14,881 nt of DNA from Pseudomonadota bacterium (GTDB lineage Bacteria > Pseudomonadota > Alphaproteobacteria > Rhizobiales > Beijerinckiaceae), in contig JAFAEL010000134.1 in NCBI GenBank assembly GCA_023423995.1, positions 1 through 14,881 on the forward strand, given 5' to 3'. Positions 14,215-14,881 of the stretch are shown here, in pieces. The position numbers and the translations under genes are program-made. The notes beneath the pieces were generated by a model. That model was not told the origin of the DNA. It did no database searches and saw only the letters and a program-made list of their open reading frames with translations. The number at the start of each line of letters is the position of its first letter. The first letter of the stretch is position 1.

Positions 14215-14881
14215 TCAGAAGCGCCCCAGCAGGCCCGATGGGCGGGCAAGGATCACGAGCGCCATCGCGGCATAGATCATCAATTGAGCGCCCTGGGGCC
14301 AGAGGGTGCTCATGATGGACTGCACCAGACCGATCAGGAGACCGCCGACCAAGGCGCCGGAGAGAGTTCCAAGGCCGCCCACGACGATGACCACGAAGGC
14401 GATGCCGAGCGCCTCGACGCTCATGAAGGGCTCGACGCCGCGGAGCGGGGCGGCCAGAACGCCGGCCAGCCCGGCAAGCGCCCCGCCAAGGGCGAAGGTC
14501 GCCATGAACACCCGGTCGACATTGATCCCGAGCAGACCGACCATCTCGGCGCTTTCCGATCCCGCACGCAGGACGGCGCCGAGTTTCGTGCGTTCGACGA
14601 CAAACCAGAGCCCGACGGCGACGATTGCCGCGACCAAGACGACCGCGAGGCGGTAGGCCGGGTACACATAGGGGCCCAGAAAAACGACCCCGGACAGCGC
14701 GGCCGGCACGGGGACGTTCTGCGCCAGGGGTCCGAACACCACGATCACCATCTCCTGGAGGAACAGGGCAACCGCAAACGTGATCAGGATCTGGACCTCA
14801 TGCGGCATTCGGTAGGTGTGCCGGAGCAGGAGACGCTCCACGATCACGGCAAGAAGCGCCACGGAGAGAGGCGCCACCACG
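14215..14881 (-). CDS. livH: ABC importer permease, branched-chain amino acid type (LivH), 5' end missing
   Basis: About 222 codons are visible to the right edge, and the open frame continues out of the window. The usual length is about 290 residues, so roughly the first 70 are missing; the GTG at 14880 is an internal Val, not a start. The visible part has RLLLRHTYRMPHEVQILITF, then the LivH coupling loop RTKLGAVLRAGSESAEMVGLLGI, then VVIVVGGLGTLSGALVGGL, all typical. It is the partner of LivM in the membrane. The operon therefore begins outside the window, and a binding-protein gene (livJ/livK type) may lie there. Confidence 0.92.
   Translation of the reverse strand, partial: VVAPLSVALLAVIVERLLLRHTYRMPHEVQILITFAVALFLQEMVIVVFGPLAQNVPVPAALSGVVFLGPYVYPAYRLAVVLVAAIVAVGLWFVVERTKLGAVLRAGSESAEMVGLLGINVDRVFMATFALGGALAGLAGVLAAPLRGVEPFMSVEALGIAFVVIVVGGLGTLSGALVGGLLIGLVQSIMSTLWPQGAQLMIYAAMALVILARPSGLLGRF

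Noticed and set aside
13038..14315. 425-codon plus-strand frame
   Set aside because: Antisense to livG, livM and the end of livH; highly charged low-complexity product without a domain.

Overview
The window looks like high-GC alphaproteobacterial chromosome, most likely Hyphomicrobiales (the Rhizobium/Methylobacterium/Bosea side). This is inferred from codon use, from the degraded integrase of a type I associate with rhizobia and methylobacteria, and from the DUF1194, MarC and liv gene content. No rRNA, tRNA, CRISPR array or intact transposon was seen. Nearly all convincing genes lie on the minus strand.

Left part (1-2740): the 5' end of an exported glycine-rich protein runs off the left edge. 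About 550 bases without a convincing gene follow. Next comes the plus-strand wreck of a tyrosine recombinase (863-1319), with one in-frame stop, two frame changes and substituted catalytic residues. Then come an exported DUF1194 (von Willebrand A-like) protein on the minus strand and a divergent 66-residue hypothetical gene on the plus strand. This stretch looks like an old integration site.

Middle (2741-9000): a MarC-family membrane protein is followed by a complete efflux operon, read right to left as tetR, lipoprotein adaptor, RND pump. A good promoter (TTGACA, 18 bases, TAATAT) with an overlapping palindrome stands just in front of tetR. This suggests that the repressor controls itself and the pump. 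No TolC-like outer-membrane gene is present. The same palindrome also sits in the spacer of a weaker promoter pointing the other way, toward a short plus-strand unit that ends in a good intrinsic terminator and has no recognisable protein.

Right-middle (9001-11816): a 24-residue hydrophobic microprotein with an ideal ribosome binding site, an MFS exporter that probably starts at TTG, and a single-domain rhodanese followed by an 11-bp perfect hairpin. Upstream of the rhodanese is a gene-poor stretch holding two short, coding-like frames that may be a broken small gene.

Right end (11817-14881): four packed genes of a branched-chain-amino-acid-type ABC importer (livH partial, livM, livG, livF). 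They overlap or nearly touch, so they form one operon. The binding protein is not in the window, so the substrate cannot be fixed.
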